This document shows positions 1 to 8,591 of a stretch of DNA of 64,000 nt, piece by piece. The position numbers and the translations under genes were made by a program. The notes beneath the pieces are model-generated. The model ran no database searches, was not told the DNA's origin, and saw only the letters and a list, made by a program, of their open reading frames with translations. Each line of letters opens with the position of its first letter. Position 1 is the stretch's first letter. The DNA is taken from assembly GCF_900111735.1 (NCBI RefSeq), contig NZ_FOHW01000024.1:28260-92259 (forward strand), read 5' to 3'. This stretch comes from Pseudomonas graminis (lineage in GTDB: Bacteria; Pseudomonadota; Gammaproteobacteria; Pseudomonadales; Pseudomonadaceae).

Positions 1-409
1 TCAACTCGACGAGGCGTTCCTTGGCGCGGTCCTGCAGCACCTTGATGCGCTCGACGGAGAAAACCCGCTCCACCAGCTGCGCCAGCACCGCGGTCTGATA
101 ACCCGAGCCGGTGCCGATCTCCAGCACCTTGTCCAGCGGACCCGCCGCCAGCAGCAGCTCGCTCATGCGCGCCACCATGTAGGGCTGGGAAATCGTCTGG
201 TTGTTGCCGATCGGCAGCGCGGTGTCTTCGTAGGCGCGGTGCGCCAGAGCTTCGTCGACGAACAGGTGACGGGGGGTCTTGCGAATGACGTCCAGCACCT
301 GGGTGTTGGCGATGCCTTCTTCGCACAACCGTTGAATCAGACGCTCGCGGGTACGCTGGGAAGTCATCCCCACGCCACGTCTTAACAGATCATCTTGCTC
401 ACGCGACAT
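1..409 (-). CDS. pcm: Protein-L-isoaspartate O-methyltransferase, 5' part only
   Basis: The enzyme uses SAM to repair isoaspartyl residues in ageing proteins in the cytosol. The N-terminal ~136 codons are present and run off the left edge; the C-terminal part is missing. The SAM-binding motif LEIGTGSGYQTAV is clear, and the preceding NNQTISQPYMVA stretch is typical of the family. Two starts are possible. An ATG at 409 overlaps the surE stop (TGATG) and implies translational coupling. An ATG at 367 begins MTSQRTRERL, which matches the usual Pseudomonas start. The gene sits after surE, as in other pseudomonads, where nlpD and rpoS normally follow. Confidence 0.95.
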   Translation of the reverse strand, partial: MSREQDDLLRRGVGMTSQRTRERLIQRLCEEGIANTQVLDVIRKTPRHLFVDEALAHRAYEDTALPIGNNQTISQPYMVARMSELLLAAGPLDKVLEIGTGSGYQTAVLAQLVERVFSVERIKVLQDRAKERLVEL

Positions 410-1158
410 CAGGCCATTCCCTCCAGCCATGCGTTCAGGCTGTTGAAACCGTCCTGATAGGTACGATCCAGCTGCAACGGGGTAATCGACACGTAACCCT
501 GCATCACAGCGTGGAAATCGGTGCCCGGCCCGCCGTCTTCGGCATCTCCGGCAGCAGCAATCCAGTAACCGGCCTTTCCGCGCGGGTCGACCACGCGCAC
601 AGGCGCCGCCGCACGGGTGCGATGGCCAAGACGGGTCAGCTGGATACCGCGCACGTGTGCCAGCGGCAGGTTAGGGATATTCACATTCAATACGGTACGG
701 GGTGGAAGGTCGAGGCGCTCGTGAGCTTCGACCAAAAGCCGGGCAAAGTGCGCGGCGGTTGCCAGGTTATCGACCTGACGTGACAAAAATGAAAAGGCAA
801 ATGAAGGACGTTGCAGAAAACGACCTTCCAGCGCAGCGGCGACGGTGCCGGAATAGAGCACATCGTCACCCAGATTGGCGCCCAGATTGATCCCCGACAC
901 GACCATGTCCGGCTCATCGGGCAGCAGGCCGTTGAGTCCTAGATGGACGCAATCGGTGGGCGTGCCGTTGAGGCTGATGAAGCCGTTGTCCAGAGTATGC
1001 GGGTGCAACGGCCGGTCCAGCGTCAGCGAACTGCTCGCGCCGCTCTTGTCTTGATCGGGCGCAATCACCACGCATTCGGCATACCCGGCCAGCGCGCCAT
1101 GCAGCGCAGCAAGCCCGGGCGCCATAACGCCGTCATCATTTGAAATCAGAATACGCAT
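409..1158 (-). CDS. surE: 5'/3'-nucleotidase SurE
   Basis: This is a survival protein: a metal-dependent nucleoside monophosphate phosphatase that also acts on short polyphosphate. It has 249 residues, the usual length. The N-terminal metal site ISNDDG (Asp8, Asp9), Ser39 and the SGINLGANLGDD segment (from about residue 88) are the family ligands and are all present. The start codon lies inside the 3' end of truD (13 bp overlap), and the stop overlaps the possible pcm start, so truD-surE-pcm is read as one operon. The assignment is secure. Confidence 0.97.
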   Translation of the reverse strand: MRILISNDDGVMAPGLAALHGALAGYAECVVIAPDQDKSGASSSLTLDRPLHPHTLDNGFISLNGTPTDCVHLGLNGLLPDEPDMVVSGINLGANLGDDVLYSGTVAAALEGRFLQRPSFAFSFLSRQVDNLATAAHFARLLVEAHERLDLPPRTVLNVNIPNLPLAHVRGIQLTRLGHRTRAAAPVRVVDPRGKAGYWIAAAGDAEDGGPGTDFHAVMQGYVSITPLQLDRTYQDGFNSLNAWLEGMA

Positions 1159-2204
1159 GAGCTGTCCGTCTGCCCTGCCGGCGCGAGATCGACGAGTTCA
1201 CGCACCAATGCGGTGGCGAAGCATCCGGCCGGCAGGACGAATTCCAGTTGCAGAATGTCAGGCTCGGGATAATGCCACGTCAACCGCCCGATGGGCAGCC
1301 GCAGGATGCGCCGTTCATGCTCCATTCCCGCTTTTATCAACCAGTTACAGAGCGACGCCTCGCGCACCGCCATGCTGTTTTCAAGCTCGGCGGTAGCGCC
1401 AGAAGCCGGGGAATCGCCCTGCCCCCACTGCGGCCCGGTCGGGTGCAGATCGAGGATGGCCAGTCGCGGGTCGCTGCACTCGGTTTCGCCTGCCGGGAAA
1501 AAACTGCGGCTGTCGGTGAAGGCCAGCAGATCGCCCACTTGCGCCCGCTGCCAGCTGCCATCGGCGACCCGCGCGGCCAGGACCTGATTGAACAGGTAGC
1601 TGCGCGCGGTGGAAAGCAACCGGGAGCGCACGTTGCGCTGCTCGGGCAAGGCCTGACGCTCGGCATAGTGGCGGGCTTCACCGAGGTTGCCACCCTCATA
1701 GCCAAAACGCTGGGCGCCAAAATAATTGGGGATGCCGTGTTGCTTGATCGACTCAAGCCGCGCATCGAGCCCGGCTTTGTCGGCCTGCAATTGCGTCAGA
1801 CGCAGCGTGAAGCCATTGGCGGCGTGGGCGCCCCGCTGCAACTTGCGCTTGTGGCGTTTGCTGTCGAGAATTTTCAGGGAATCGTTTTCGGCCCCTGACA
1901 TGTCCGGATCGGCCTTGCCCGGCAGCTGAATGCTGAACCACTGACGGGTCAACGCCTGACGGTCCTTCAAACCGGCGTAGGCGACGGTTCGCAACGGCAC
2001 GCCGGCCGCCTTGGCCAGACGCCGGGCGGCTTCTTCAGTGTTCAGCCCGCGTTTTTCGACCCACAACCACAGGTGCTCGCCATCCCCGGACAGCGGGATG
2101 TCGAGGACTTCATCGACCTGAAAGTCTTCGGCGGTGGCCTTCAGCACGGCAGTACCCAGCGTGTCGCCGTAAGCGCTCGGGCCCAGAAGTTCGAGCTCGG
2201 TCAT
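1146..2204 (-). CDS. truD: tRNA pseudouridine(13) synthase TruD
   Basis: The enzyme converts U13 to pseudouridine in tRNA(Glu). It has 352 residues, the normal size. The catalytic motif AGLKDR is present with Asp81 as the nucleophile, and NYFGAQRFG is a second TruD signature. The ATG at 2204 overlaps the ispF stop by 4 bp (ATGA), so translation is probably coupled to ispF. The C-terminus overlaps surE. No anomaly was seen. Confidence 0.97.
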   Translation of the reverse strand: MTELELLGPSAYGDTLGTAVLKATAEDFQVDEVLDIPLSGDGEHLWLWVEKRGLNTEEAARRLAKAAGVPLRTVAYAGLKDRQALTRQWFSIQLPGKADPDMSGAENDSLKILDSKRHKRKLQRGAHAANGFTLRLTQLQADKAGLDARLESIKQHGIPNYFGAQRFGYEGGNLGEARHYAERQALPEQRNVRSRLLSTARSYLFNQVLAARVADGSWQRAQVGDLLAFTDSRSFFPAGETECSDPRLAILDLHPTGPQWGQGDSPASGATAELENSMAVREASLCNWLIKAGMEHERRILRLPIGRLTWHYPEPDILQLEFVLPAGCFATALVRELVDLAPAGQTDSSCVF

Positions 2205-2674
2205 GCGTTGATCAACAACGCGACGGCGTGCACGGCAATGCCTTCTTCACGGCCGGTGAAGCCCAGCTTTTCAGTGGTGGTGGCCTTGACGTTGACCTGT
2301 TCGATATCGACTTGCAGGTCTTCGGCGATCAAGGCGCGCATACGTTCGATGTGCGGGGCCATCTTCGGCGCCTGCGCTACGATCGTGGCATCGACGTTGC
2401 CCACCTTCCAGCCCTTGCCCTGCACCTGTTTCAGTACGTGACGAAGCAGAACCCGGCTGTCGGCGCCCTTGAATTGCGGATCGGTGTCCGGGAAATGCTT
2501 ACCGATGTCGCCCAGCGCGGCAGCACCCAACAGCGCATCGCTCAACGCATGCAGCACTACATCGCCATCGGAATGGGCGAGCAAACCCGACGTGTGTGCA
2601 ATCCGCACGCCGCCCAAGGTAATGAAATCGCCTTCAGCGAAACGGTGCACATCGTAGCCGTGGCCAATACGCAT
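2201..2674 (-). CDS. ispF: 2-C-methyl-D-erythritol 2,4-cyclodiphosphate synthase
   Basis: This is a step of the non-mevalonate (MEP) isoprenoid pathway, forming the cyclodiphosphate with release of CMP. It has 157 residues and all zinc ligands are visible: Asp8 and His10 in GYDVHRF, and His42 in the HSDGDVVLHAL segment. The partner ispD lies 3.3 kb away, separated by LysR, adhC and fghA. The start is odd: the ATG follows directly on the T-tract of a hairpin terminator (2675-2702), so no normal Shine-Dalgarno spacing is available. Confidence 0.97.
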   Translation of the reverse strand: MRIGHGYDVHRFAEGDFITLGGVRIAHTSGLLAHSDGDVVLHALSDALLGAAALGDIGKHFPDTDPQFKGADSRVLLRHVLKQVQGKGWKVGNVDATIVAQAPKMAPHIERMRALIAEDLQVDIEQVNVKATTTEKLGFTGREEGIAVHAVALLINA

Positions 2675-2702
2675 AAAAAAACGCCCTGAAAAAGTCAGGG
2701 CG
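2675..2702 (-). terminator. Intrinsic terminator after fghA, abutting the ispF start
   Basis: Read leftwards, CGCCCTGA pairs with TCAGGGCG around a five-base loop and is followed by seven T residues. The last T is immediately next to the ispF ATG. The hairpin separates the adhC-fghA transcript from ispF-truD-surE and occupies the position where an ispF ribosome-binding site would be expected. Confidence 0.8.
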
Positions 2703-2780
2703 TGATTCTACCTACTTTGACCGACATTAGGGCCTGCCCACGCTCAATTGCCCGTGACGCTGCAATTGAAGGCGAACTCG

Positions 2781-3626
2781 TTAGCCGGCCAGGGCTCGGG
2801 CGTGGTGGCGCAAGTGGTCTTCGATGAAGCTGGCGATGAAGTAGTAGCTGTGGTCGTACCCCGGCTGCATCCGCAATTCCAAGGGATGACCCGCCGCCTT
2901 CGCCGCCTGAACCAGTGATTCCGGCTTGAGCTGATTGCCGAGGAAGTCGTCGCGATCGCCCTGGTCCACCAGCAACGGCAAGCGCTCGGTGGCCTCGGCG
3001 ATGAGCACGCTGGCGTCCCATTCACGCCAGCGCGAACGGTCTTCGCCCAGGTAACGCGAAAAGGCTTTCTGTCCCCACGGGCAATCCATCGGATTGCAGA
3101 TGGGCGAAAACGCCGACACCGATTTATAGCGGCCCGGGTTGCGCAACGCGCCGACCAGTGCGCCATGGCCACCCATGGAGTGCCCGCTGATGCTGCGTTT
3201 GTCCGATGCCGGGAAGTGCGCCTCGATCAACGCAGGCAGCTCGCTGATCACGTAATCGTACATGCGGTAATGCCGCGCCCACGGTTGCTCGGTGGCGTTC
3301 AGATAAAAGCCGGCGCCCAGGCCGAAGTCGTAGGCGTTGTCCGGATCATCCGGCACGTCGGCGCCGCGTGGACTGGTGTCCGGCGCCACGATGATCAGTC
3401 CCAGCTCCGCCGCTATGCGCAGCGCGCCGGCCTTCTGCATGAAGTTCTCATCGGTGCAGGTCAGGCCCGACAACCAATACACCACGGGCAACTTGCCGCC
3501 CTGCTCCGCTTGCGGCGGCAGATACACCGCGAACACCATGTCGCAGCCGAGCACGTCGGAGTGATGTTTGTAACGCTTGTGCCAGCCGCCGGAGCTTTTC
3601 TGACACGAAATATTTTCCAGACTCAT
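2781..3626 (-). CDS. fghA: S-formylglutathione hydrolase
   Basis: The enzyme hydrolyses S-formylglutathione to formate and glutathione, the last step of glutathione-dependent formaldehyde oxidation. It has 281 residues with an esterase alpha/beta-hydrolase fold. The nucleophile elbow is GHSMGG with Ser150, and the C-terminal GYDHSYYF carries the catalytic histidine. It lies directly downstream of adhC, which makes its substrate. It ends before a strong terminator. Confidence 0.97.
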   Translation of the reverse strand: MSLENISCQKSSGGWHKRYKHHSDVLGCDMVFAVYLPPQAEQGGKLPVVYWLSGLTCTDENFMQKAGALRIAAELGLIIVAPDTSPRGADVPDDPDNAYDFGLGAGFYLNATEQPWARHYRMYDYVISELPALIEAHFPASDKRSISGHSMGGHGALVGALRNPGRYKSVSAFSPICNPMDCPWGQKAFSRYLGEDRSRWREWDASVLIAEATERLPLLVDQGDRDDFLGNQLKPESLVQAAKAAGHPLELRMQPGYDHSYYFIASFIEDHLRHHARALAG

Positions 3627-3641
3627 GGAGTTCTCCGGGCG

Positions 3642-3716
3642 GCAAGCTTCAAGCGGTAAGCAGCAAGGAGTCCTGACTCACCTCCACTTGCGGCTTGAAG
3701 CTTGTCGCTTACCGCT
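3642..3716. repeat. Imperfect inverted repeat between adhC and fghA
   Basis: GCAAGCTTCAAGC at 3642-3654 is mirrored by GCTTGAAGCTTG at 3693-3704. AAGCGGTAAGC (3651-3661) is mirrored by GCTTACCGCT (3707-3716). These are arms of a dispersed palindromic type common between genes in fluorescent and syringae pseudomonads. It fills almost the whole 95-bp intergenic gap and may fold in the adhC-fghA mRNA. Confidence 0.6.
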
Positions 3717-3721
3717 GCTTT

Positions 3722-4837
3722 TCAGAAATGAATGACCGTACGAATGCTTTTGCCTTCGTGCATCAGGTCAAAGGCTTCATTGATCCGGTCCAGGCCCATG
3801 GTGTGGGTGATGAAGGTGTCCAGCGGGATCTCGCCGGTCTGCGCTTTCTCAACGTAGCTCGGCAGTTCGGTACGGCCTTTGACGCCGCCGAAGGCAGAAC
3901 CGCGCCAGACGCGACCGGTCACGAGCTGGAACGGACGGGTGGAAATTTCCTGACCTGCGCCGGCGACGCCGATGATCACCGATTCGCCCCAGCCCTTGTG
4001 GCACGATTCCAGCGCCGCACGCATCAGATTCACATTGCCTACGCACTCGAAGCTGTAATCGACGCCGCCGTCGGTCATTTCGACGATCACTTCCTGAATC
4101 GGCTTGTCGTGATCCTTCGGATTGACGAATTCCGTCGCACCCAGTTCACGGGCCACGTCGAATTTGGACGGATTGATGTCGACCGCGATGATCCGCGAGG
4201 CCTTGGCCATTTTTGCGCCGATGATCGCCGCCAGGCCAATACCGCCCAGACCGAAGACGGCAACGGTGGCGCCCTCCTCGACCTTGGCCGTGTTCAGAAC
4301 CGCGCCGATGCCGGTGGTCACGCCACAACCGAGCAGGCAGACCTTTTCCAGCGGCGCTTCTTTGGGGATTTTCGCCAGGGCGATTTCCGGGACCACGGTG
4401 TATTCGGAGAACGTCGAGCAACCCATGTAGTGGTAAATCGGCTGGCCGTTGTAGCTGAAACGGGTGGTGCCGTCGGGCATCAGGCCTTTGCCCTGGGTAG
4501 CACGGACTTTCTGGCAGAGGTTGGTCTTGCCGGATTTGCAGAATTTGCACTCGCGGCATTCGGCGGTGTACAGCGGAATGACGTGGTCGCCCACGGCGAG
4601 TGAGGTTACGCCTTCGCCAATGGCTTCAACGACGCCGCCACCTTCGTGCCCGAGGATGCACGGGAAGACGCCTTCGGAATCGGCGCCGGACAAGGTGTAG
4701 GCATCGGTGTGGCAAACGCCGGATGCCACGGTACGAATCAACACTTCGCCGGCTTTAGGGGCCTCAACGTCCACTTCGACAATCTGCAGTGGTTCATTGG
4801 GCGCGAAAGCAACGGCAGCACGTGACTTGATCATCAT
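3722..4837 (-). CDS. adhC: S-(hydroxymethyl)glutathione dehydrogenase (class III alcohol dehydrogenase)
   Basis: The enzyme oxidises S-hydroxymethylglutathione to S-formylglutathione with NAD; it is also known as FrmA and as an S-nitrosoglutathione reductase. It has 371 residues. Catalytic zinc ligands are Cys42, His64 (in GHEGGGVVE) and Cys174. The structural zinc site is Cys94, Cys97, Cys100 and Cys108. The Rossmann motif is GLGGIGLAAI. A second ATG three bases inside is equally possible. It is divergent from a LysR regulator whose start is 100 bp away, which suggests regulation from that shared gap. Confidence 0.97.
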   Translation of the reverse strand: MMIKSRAAVAFAPNEPLQIVEVDVEAPKAGEVLIRTVASGVCHTDAYTLSGADSEGVFPCILGHEGGGVVEAIGEGVTSLAVGDHVIPLYTAECRECKFCKSGKTNLCQKVRATQGKGLMPDGTTRFSYNGQPIYHYMGCSTFSEYTVVPEIALAKIPKEAPLEKVCLLGCGVTTGIGAVLNTAKVEEGATVAVFGLGGIGLAAIIGAKMAKASRIIAVDINPSKFDVARELGATEFVNPKDHDKPIQEVIVEMTDGGVDYSFECVGNVNLMRAALESCHKGWGESVIIGVAGAGQEISTRPFQLVTGRVWRGSAFGGVKGRTELPSYVEKAQTGEIPLDTFITHTMGLDRINEAFDLMHEGKSIRTVIHF

Positions 4838-4937
4838 GATCTCCAGCTAAATAAAAACGAGCCACGAGTGTAATGCAGTGCTGGCTGAGGAATAATCCGT
4901 ATGAAAGCAAAACATTAATGCTGCACAGGGACAATCG

Positions 4938-5849
4938 ATGCAGATCAATCGTTGGGAAGGTCTGGATGAATTCGTTGCCGTCGCGGAATGTGGGCAGTTC
5001 ACCGCCGCTGCTGAGCGGCTGGGAGTTTCGTCGTCGCACGTCAGTCGCCAGATCGCCCGGCTCGAAGAACGCTTGCAGACGCGCCTGCTGTATCGCAGTA
5101 CTCGCAAAGTCGCGCTGACCGAGGCGGGTCAGACGTTTCTGCATCATTGCCAGCGCCTGCAGGACGGCCGCGAGGAGGCGCTGCGGGCGGTGACCGACCT
5201 GACCAGCGAGCCGAAGGGGCTGCTGCGGATGACCTGCGCCGTCGCTTACGGCGAGCGGTTCATCGCCCCGCTGGTGACACGCTTCATGGAGGACTACCCG
5301 CAACTGCGCGTGGACATCGAGCTGACCAACAACACGCTGGATCTGGTGCATGAAGGGCTGGACCTGGCGATCCGGCTGGGTCGCTTGCAGGAGTCACGAT
5401 TGGTGGCCGCCCGGCTGGCCCCGCGCAAAATGTACCTGTGCGCCTCTCCCGCTTATCTCGAACGGTACGGCCGGCCCCACAGCGTGTCGGAACTGGCGCG
5501 ACACAACTGCCTGATCGGCAGCACGGACAGTTGGCTGTTGCAGCAAAACGGGCGGGAATTTTCCCAGCGGGTCCAAGGCAACTGGCGCTGCAACAGTGGG
5601 CAGGCAGTGCTGGATGCGGCATTGCGCGGGGTCGGGCTGTGTCAGCTCCCGGATTACTACGTGCTGGAACATCTCAAGCGCGGTGCGCTGGTGTCGCTAC
5701 TGGATGCCCATCAGCCGCCGAACACCGCCGTCTGGGCGCTGTACCCGCAGCAGCGGCATCTGTCGCCCAAGGTGAGAAAGCTGGTGGATTATCTGAAGGC
5801 GGGATTGGCGTCGCGGGATGAGTACAGTAATCATGCCGATCCTTTGTAG
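4938..5849 (+). CDS. LysR-family transcriptional regulator next to adhC
   Basis: It has 303 residues. An N-terminal winged helix-turn-helix (about residues 5-64; FTAAAERLGVSSSHVSRQI is the recognition region) is followed by a linker helix and a LysR substrate-binding domain from about residue 90. It is transcribed divergently from adhC-fghA, the usual layout for a LysR regulator and its target, so control of formaldehyde detoxification is inferred. The effector is unknown. The TAG stop codon is supplied by the first bases of a REP element, so the C-terminal residues were probably set by that insertion. Confidence 0.9.
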   Translation: MQINRWEGLDEFVAVAECGQFTAAAERLGVSSSHVSRQIARLEERLQTRLLYRSTRKVALTEAGQTFLHHCQRLQDGREEALRAVTDLTSEPKGLLRMTCAVAYGERFIAPLVTRFMEDYPQLRVDIELTNNTLDLVHEGLDLAIRLGRLQESRLVAARLAPRKMYLCASPAYLERYGRPHSVSELARHNCLIGSTDSWLLQQNGREFSQRVQGNWRCNSGQAVLDAALRGVGLCQLPDYYVLEHLKRGALVSLLDAHQPPNTAVWALYPQQRHLSPKVRKLVDYLKAGLASRDEYSNHADPL

Positions 5850-5931
5850 GAGCGCGCTTGCCCGCGAATGCGGAGTGTCAGGCTGCAACGACGGTGCAGA
5901 CATATTGCGTTCGCGGGCAAGCGCGCTCCTA
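5845..5931. repeat. REP doublet, two inverted copies (REPIN-like)
   Basis: GTAGGAGCGCGCTTGCCCGC begins the first copy (5846-5868) and its reverse complement ends the unit (5910-5931), with about 41 bp between them. This is the standard Pseudomonas REP core with its internal palindrome. It sits between the convergent ends of lysR and ispD and could act as a bidirectional terminator. The first copy contributes the lysR stop codon. Confidence 0.9.
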
Positions 5932-5975
5932 TACCCGCAAAAGCAGCGAATCTACTCGCCTTCATTGCAAACAGA

Positions 5976-6686
5976 TCAGCCGTTGAATTCCACACGCCGC
6001 TGGCGCAGCCACTCCAGGTCTTCCGGGCGGGTGACCTTGATGTTGTCCGCGCGCCCTTCAATCAGACGCGGGGATTGCCCGGCCCACTCAATGGCCGAGG
6101 CTTCATCGGTAATCGCCACATTCGACACCAGACTGTCCGCCAGCGCGCGATGCAGCGCACCCAGACGAAACATCTGCGGCGTATAGGCCTGCCAGATCAG
6201 GCTGCGGTCCACGGTTTCGGTCACGCGGCCATTGGCATCGGCGCGCTTGAGGGTGTCTTTTGCCGGCACCGCCAGCAGGCCGCCGACCGGATCATCCGCC
6301 AGCTCGCTGAGCAGATTGTCGAGGTCCGAACGCGCCAGATTCGGGCGTGCCGCGTCGTGCACCAGCACCCAGTCATTGTCCTCAGCGCCGTTGGCGTGCA
6401 GGTGCAGCAGCGCATTGAGCACCGAATCCGCACGCTCTTTGCCGCCCGCGACCTGCTGGATGCGGGAATCCAGCGCGCAAGGCAACGTAGGCCAATAAGG
6501 GTCATCCACAGCCAGACTGACCACCAGGCCCTTGAGCCGTGGGTGATCGAGAAAGCAAAGCAGGCTGTGTTCAAGAATCGTGAGGCCGCCCAGTTGCAGG
6601 TACTGCTTGGGGCGGTCTGCCGCCATGCGCGCGCCAACGCCCGCTGCGGGAATCACTGCCCAGAAGGCAGGAAGGGATTGAGTCAT
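5976..6686 (-). CDS. ispD: 2-C-methyl-D-erythritol 4-phosphate cytidylyltransferase
   Basis: This is the CTP-dependent third step of the MEP isoprenoid pathway. It has 236 residues from the ATG at 6686. This start was chosen because the nucleotide-binding segment IPAAGVGARMAADRPKQY then begins at about residue 12, as in the family; the frame stays open upstream but that part looks like noise. HDAARP is the second conserved motif. It lies 10 bp after ftsB, and the ftsB-ispD pairing is conserved in gammaproteobacteria. Confidence 0.96.
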   Translation of the reverse strand: MTQSLPAFWAVIPAAGVGARMAADRPKQYLQLGGLTILEHSLLCFLDHPRLKGLVVSLAVDDPYWPTLPCALDSRIQQVAGGKERADSVLNALLHLHANGAEDNDWVLVHDAARPNLARSDLDNLLSELADDPVGGLLAVPAKDTLKRADANGRVTETVDRSLIWQAYTPQMFRLGALHRALADSLVSNVAITDEASAIEWAGQSPRLIEGRADNIKVTRPEDLEWLRQRRVEFNG

Positions 6687-6696
6687 TACGCCAACG

Positions 6697-6975
6697 TCAC
6701 TGTGCCAACTGATAAAGGGTCTCGCCGTCCTTGACCATGCCCAATTCATGACGGGCACGCTCTTCAACGGTTTCGAGGCCTTTTTTCAGCTCCAGCACTT
6801 CCGCGTCGAGGACCCGGTTGCGCTCCAGCAGAGCATCGTTTTCGGCGTGTTGATCGGCGATTTGCTGAGTCAGACTGGCCACCTGCGCGAGACTGCCATT
6901 ACCTACCCATAGGCGATACTGCAAGCCAGCGAGCATCAAAAGCAGAACGAGGAACAACCAGTTAGGACTGCGCAT
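6697..6975 (-). CDS. ftsB: Cell division protein FtsB
   Basis: This is a bitopic septal-ring protein that forms the FtsQLB complex. It has 92 residues: a short N-terminal cytoplasmic end, one membrane helix (LFLVLLLMLAGLQYRLWVG, about residues 7-25), then a periplasmic coiled coil rich in Leu, Glu and Gln. It lies between eno and ispD, the standard location. Confidence 0.96.
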   Translation of the reverse strand: MRSPNWLFLVLLLMLAGLQYRLWVGNGSLAQVASLTQQIADQHAENDALLERNRVLDAEVLELKKGLETVEERARHELGMVKDGETLYQLAQ

Positions 6976-7030
6976 TGTGAATATCTGTTACCCGGCGAAT
7001 AAAGACAGCAAAACCGACCATTTCAAATGC

Positions 7031-7099
7031 CCATAAGCCCGGTGGTCACCGGGCTTATGGATCAGGACGACAAGAGAAGTCACGCTTCAGTGACTTCTC
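7031..7099. other. Two tandem perfect hairpins between eno and ftsB
   Basis: The first hairpin has a 14-bp inverted repeat (CCATAAGCCCGGTG at 7031-7044 with its complement at 7047-7060). The second has a 10-bp stem (GAGAAGTCAC at 7074-7083 with GTGACTTCTC at 7090-7099) and a six-base loop. Neither has a clear T-tract on either strand, so they look like mRNA-processing or stability structures rather than simple terminators. Confidence 0.65.
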
Positions 7100-7134
7100 C
7101 TACAACGCCTGCTGCCTTTTTACCATCTTTGCAA

Positions 7135-8421
7135 TCAGCCGCGAAACTCGCCGCGACCACGGTATACCGCTTTGGCGCCCAGTTGCTCTTCGATACGCAG
7201 CAGCTGGTTGTACTTGGCGATACGGTCGGAACGACTCAACGAACCGGTCTTGATCTGGCCGGCAGCGGTACCCACGGCCAGGTCGGCGATGGTGGAGTCT
7301 TCGGTTTCACCGGAACGGTGGGAGATCACGGCGGTGTAACCCGCAGCCTTGGCCATCTGGATGGCTTCCAGCGTTTCGGTGAGCGTGCCGATCTGGTTGA
7401 ACTTGATCAGGATCGAGTTACCGATCTTCTTGTCGATGCCTTCTTTCAGGATCTTGGTGTTGGTCACGAACAGGTCGTCGCCCACCAGCTGGATCTTGTC
7501 GCCGATCTTGTCGGTAAGGACTTTCCAGCCATCCCAGTCCGACTCGTCCAGACCGTCTTCGATGGAGATGATCGGGTGCTTGCTGACCAGGTCGGCCAGG
7601 TAGTCGGCGAAACCGGCAGAGTCGTACTCGCCCTCTTCGCTCAGCACGTACTTGCCGTTCTTGTAGAACTCGCTCGCTGCGCAGTCCAGCGCCAGGGTCA
7701 CGTCGGTGCCCAGCTTGTAGCCAGCGTTGGCAACGGCTTCGGCGATGGCGTCTAGCGCGTCGCCGTTGGAGTTCAGGTTCGGCGCGAAGCCGCCTTCGTC
7801 ACCCACGGCAGTGTTCAGGCCACGTGCTTTCAACACCGCTTTGAGGTGGTGGAAAATCTCGGTGCCCCAGCGCAGGCCTTCGGAGAAGGTCTTGGCGCCC
7901 ACTGGCTGAATCATGAATTCCTGGATGTCGATGTTGTTATCAGCGTGCTCGCCACCGTTGATGATGTTCATCATCGGGACCGGCATGGAGTAAACACCCG
8001 GCGTGCCGTTCAGGTTGGCGATGTGCGCGTACAACGGCAGATCCTGGTCCTGAGCGGCAGCTTTGGCAGCAGCCAGGGACACAGCGAGGATCGCGTTGGC
8101 GCCCAAGCTGGCTTTGTTCTCGGTACCGTCCAGCTCAATCATCGCGTGATCGAGGGCTTTCTGGTCAACCGGGTCTTTGCCCAGCAGCAGGTCGCGGATC
8201 GGGCCATTAATGTTGGCCACAGCCTTCAGAACACCCTTGCCCATGTAACGGCTCTTGTCGCCATCACGCAGCTCGAGCGCTTCACGCGAGCCGGTGGAAG
8301 CACCGGACGGCGCGCAGGCGCTGCCGATGATGCCGTTGTCGAGGAGCACGTCTGCTTCCACGGTGGGATTGCCACGGGAGTCGAGAACTTCACGACCTTT
8401 GATGTCGACGATTTTTGCCAT
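7135..8421 (-). CDS. eno: Enolase
   Basis: This glycolytic enzyme interconverts 2-phosphoglycerate and phosphoenolpyruvate. It has 428 residues from the ATG at 8421 (MAKIVDIKGREVLDSRGNPT); four upstream in-frame codons are not part of the family. Visible motifs are SGASTG near residue 40, the acid GDEGGFAP with Glu209, and the SHRSGETED loop near the C-terminus. It sits between kdsA and ftsB as in other Pseudomonas. Two hairpins follow it. Confidence 0.98.
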   Translation of the reverse strand: MAKIVDIKGREVLDSRGNPTVEADVLLDNGIIGSACAPSGASTGSREALELRDGDKSRYMGKGVLKAVANINGPIRDLLLGKDPVDQKALDHAMIELDGTENKASLGANAILAVSLAAAKAAAQDQDLPLYAHIANLNGTPGVYSMPVPMMNIINGGEHADNNIDIQEFMIQPVGAKTFSEGLRWGTEIFHHLKAVLKARGLNTAVGDEGGFAPNLNSNGDALDAIAEAVANAGYKLGTDVTLALDCAASEFYKNGKYVLSEEGEYDSAGFADYLADLVSKHPIISIEDGLDESDWDGWKVLTDKIGDKIQLVGDDLFVTNTKILKEGIDKKIGNSILIKFNQIGTLTETLEAIQMAKAAGYTAVISHRSGETEDSTIADLAVGTAAGQIKTGSLSRSDRIAKYNQLLRIEEQLGAKAVYRGRGEFRG

Positions 8422-8518
8422 TGTTGTTAACACTCCAAGATTGACGAAAACGACGCAGCTGGGAAAACGATTCGGCGTCTCAGGGCTCTAGGACAACGGG
8501 CAGGCCCTGAAACGACAA

Positions 8519-8544
8519 TTTTCCCGACCCTTTGGTCGGGAAAA
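8519..8544. other. Hairpin between kdsA and eno
   Basis: TTTTCCCGACC at 8519-8529 is complementary to GGTCGGGAAAA at 8534-8544 with a four-base loop. The A/T ends could give short U-runs within the stem in either direction, but no separate T-tract follows on the leftward strand. It could be a weak terminator of kdsA or an element of the eno leader. Confidence 0.5.
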
Positions 8545-8591
8545 CAACGAACGGCACTCTACCGGAGGGCTCGGCGCCGGAGAAGCGGGTT

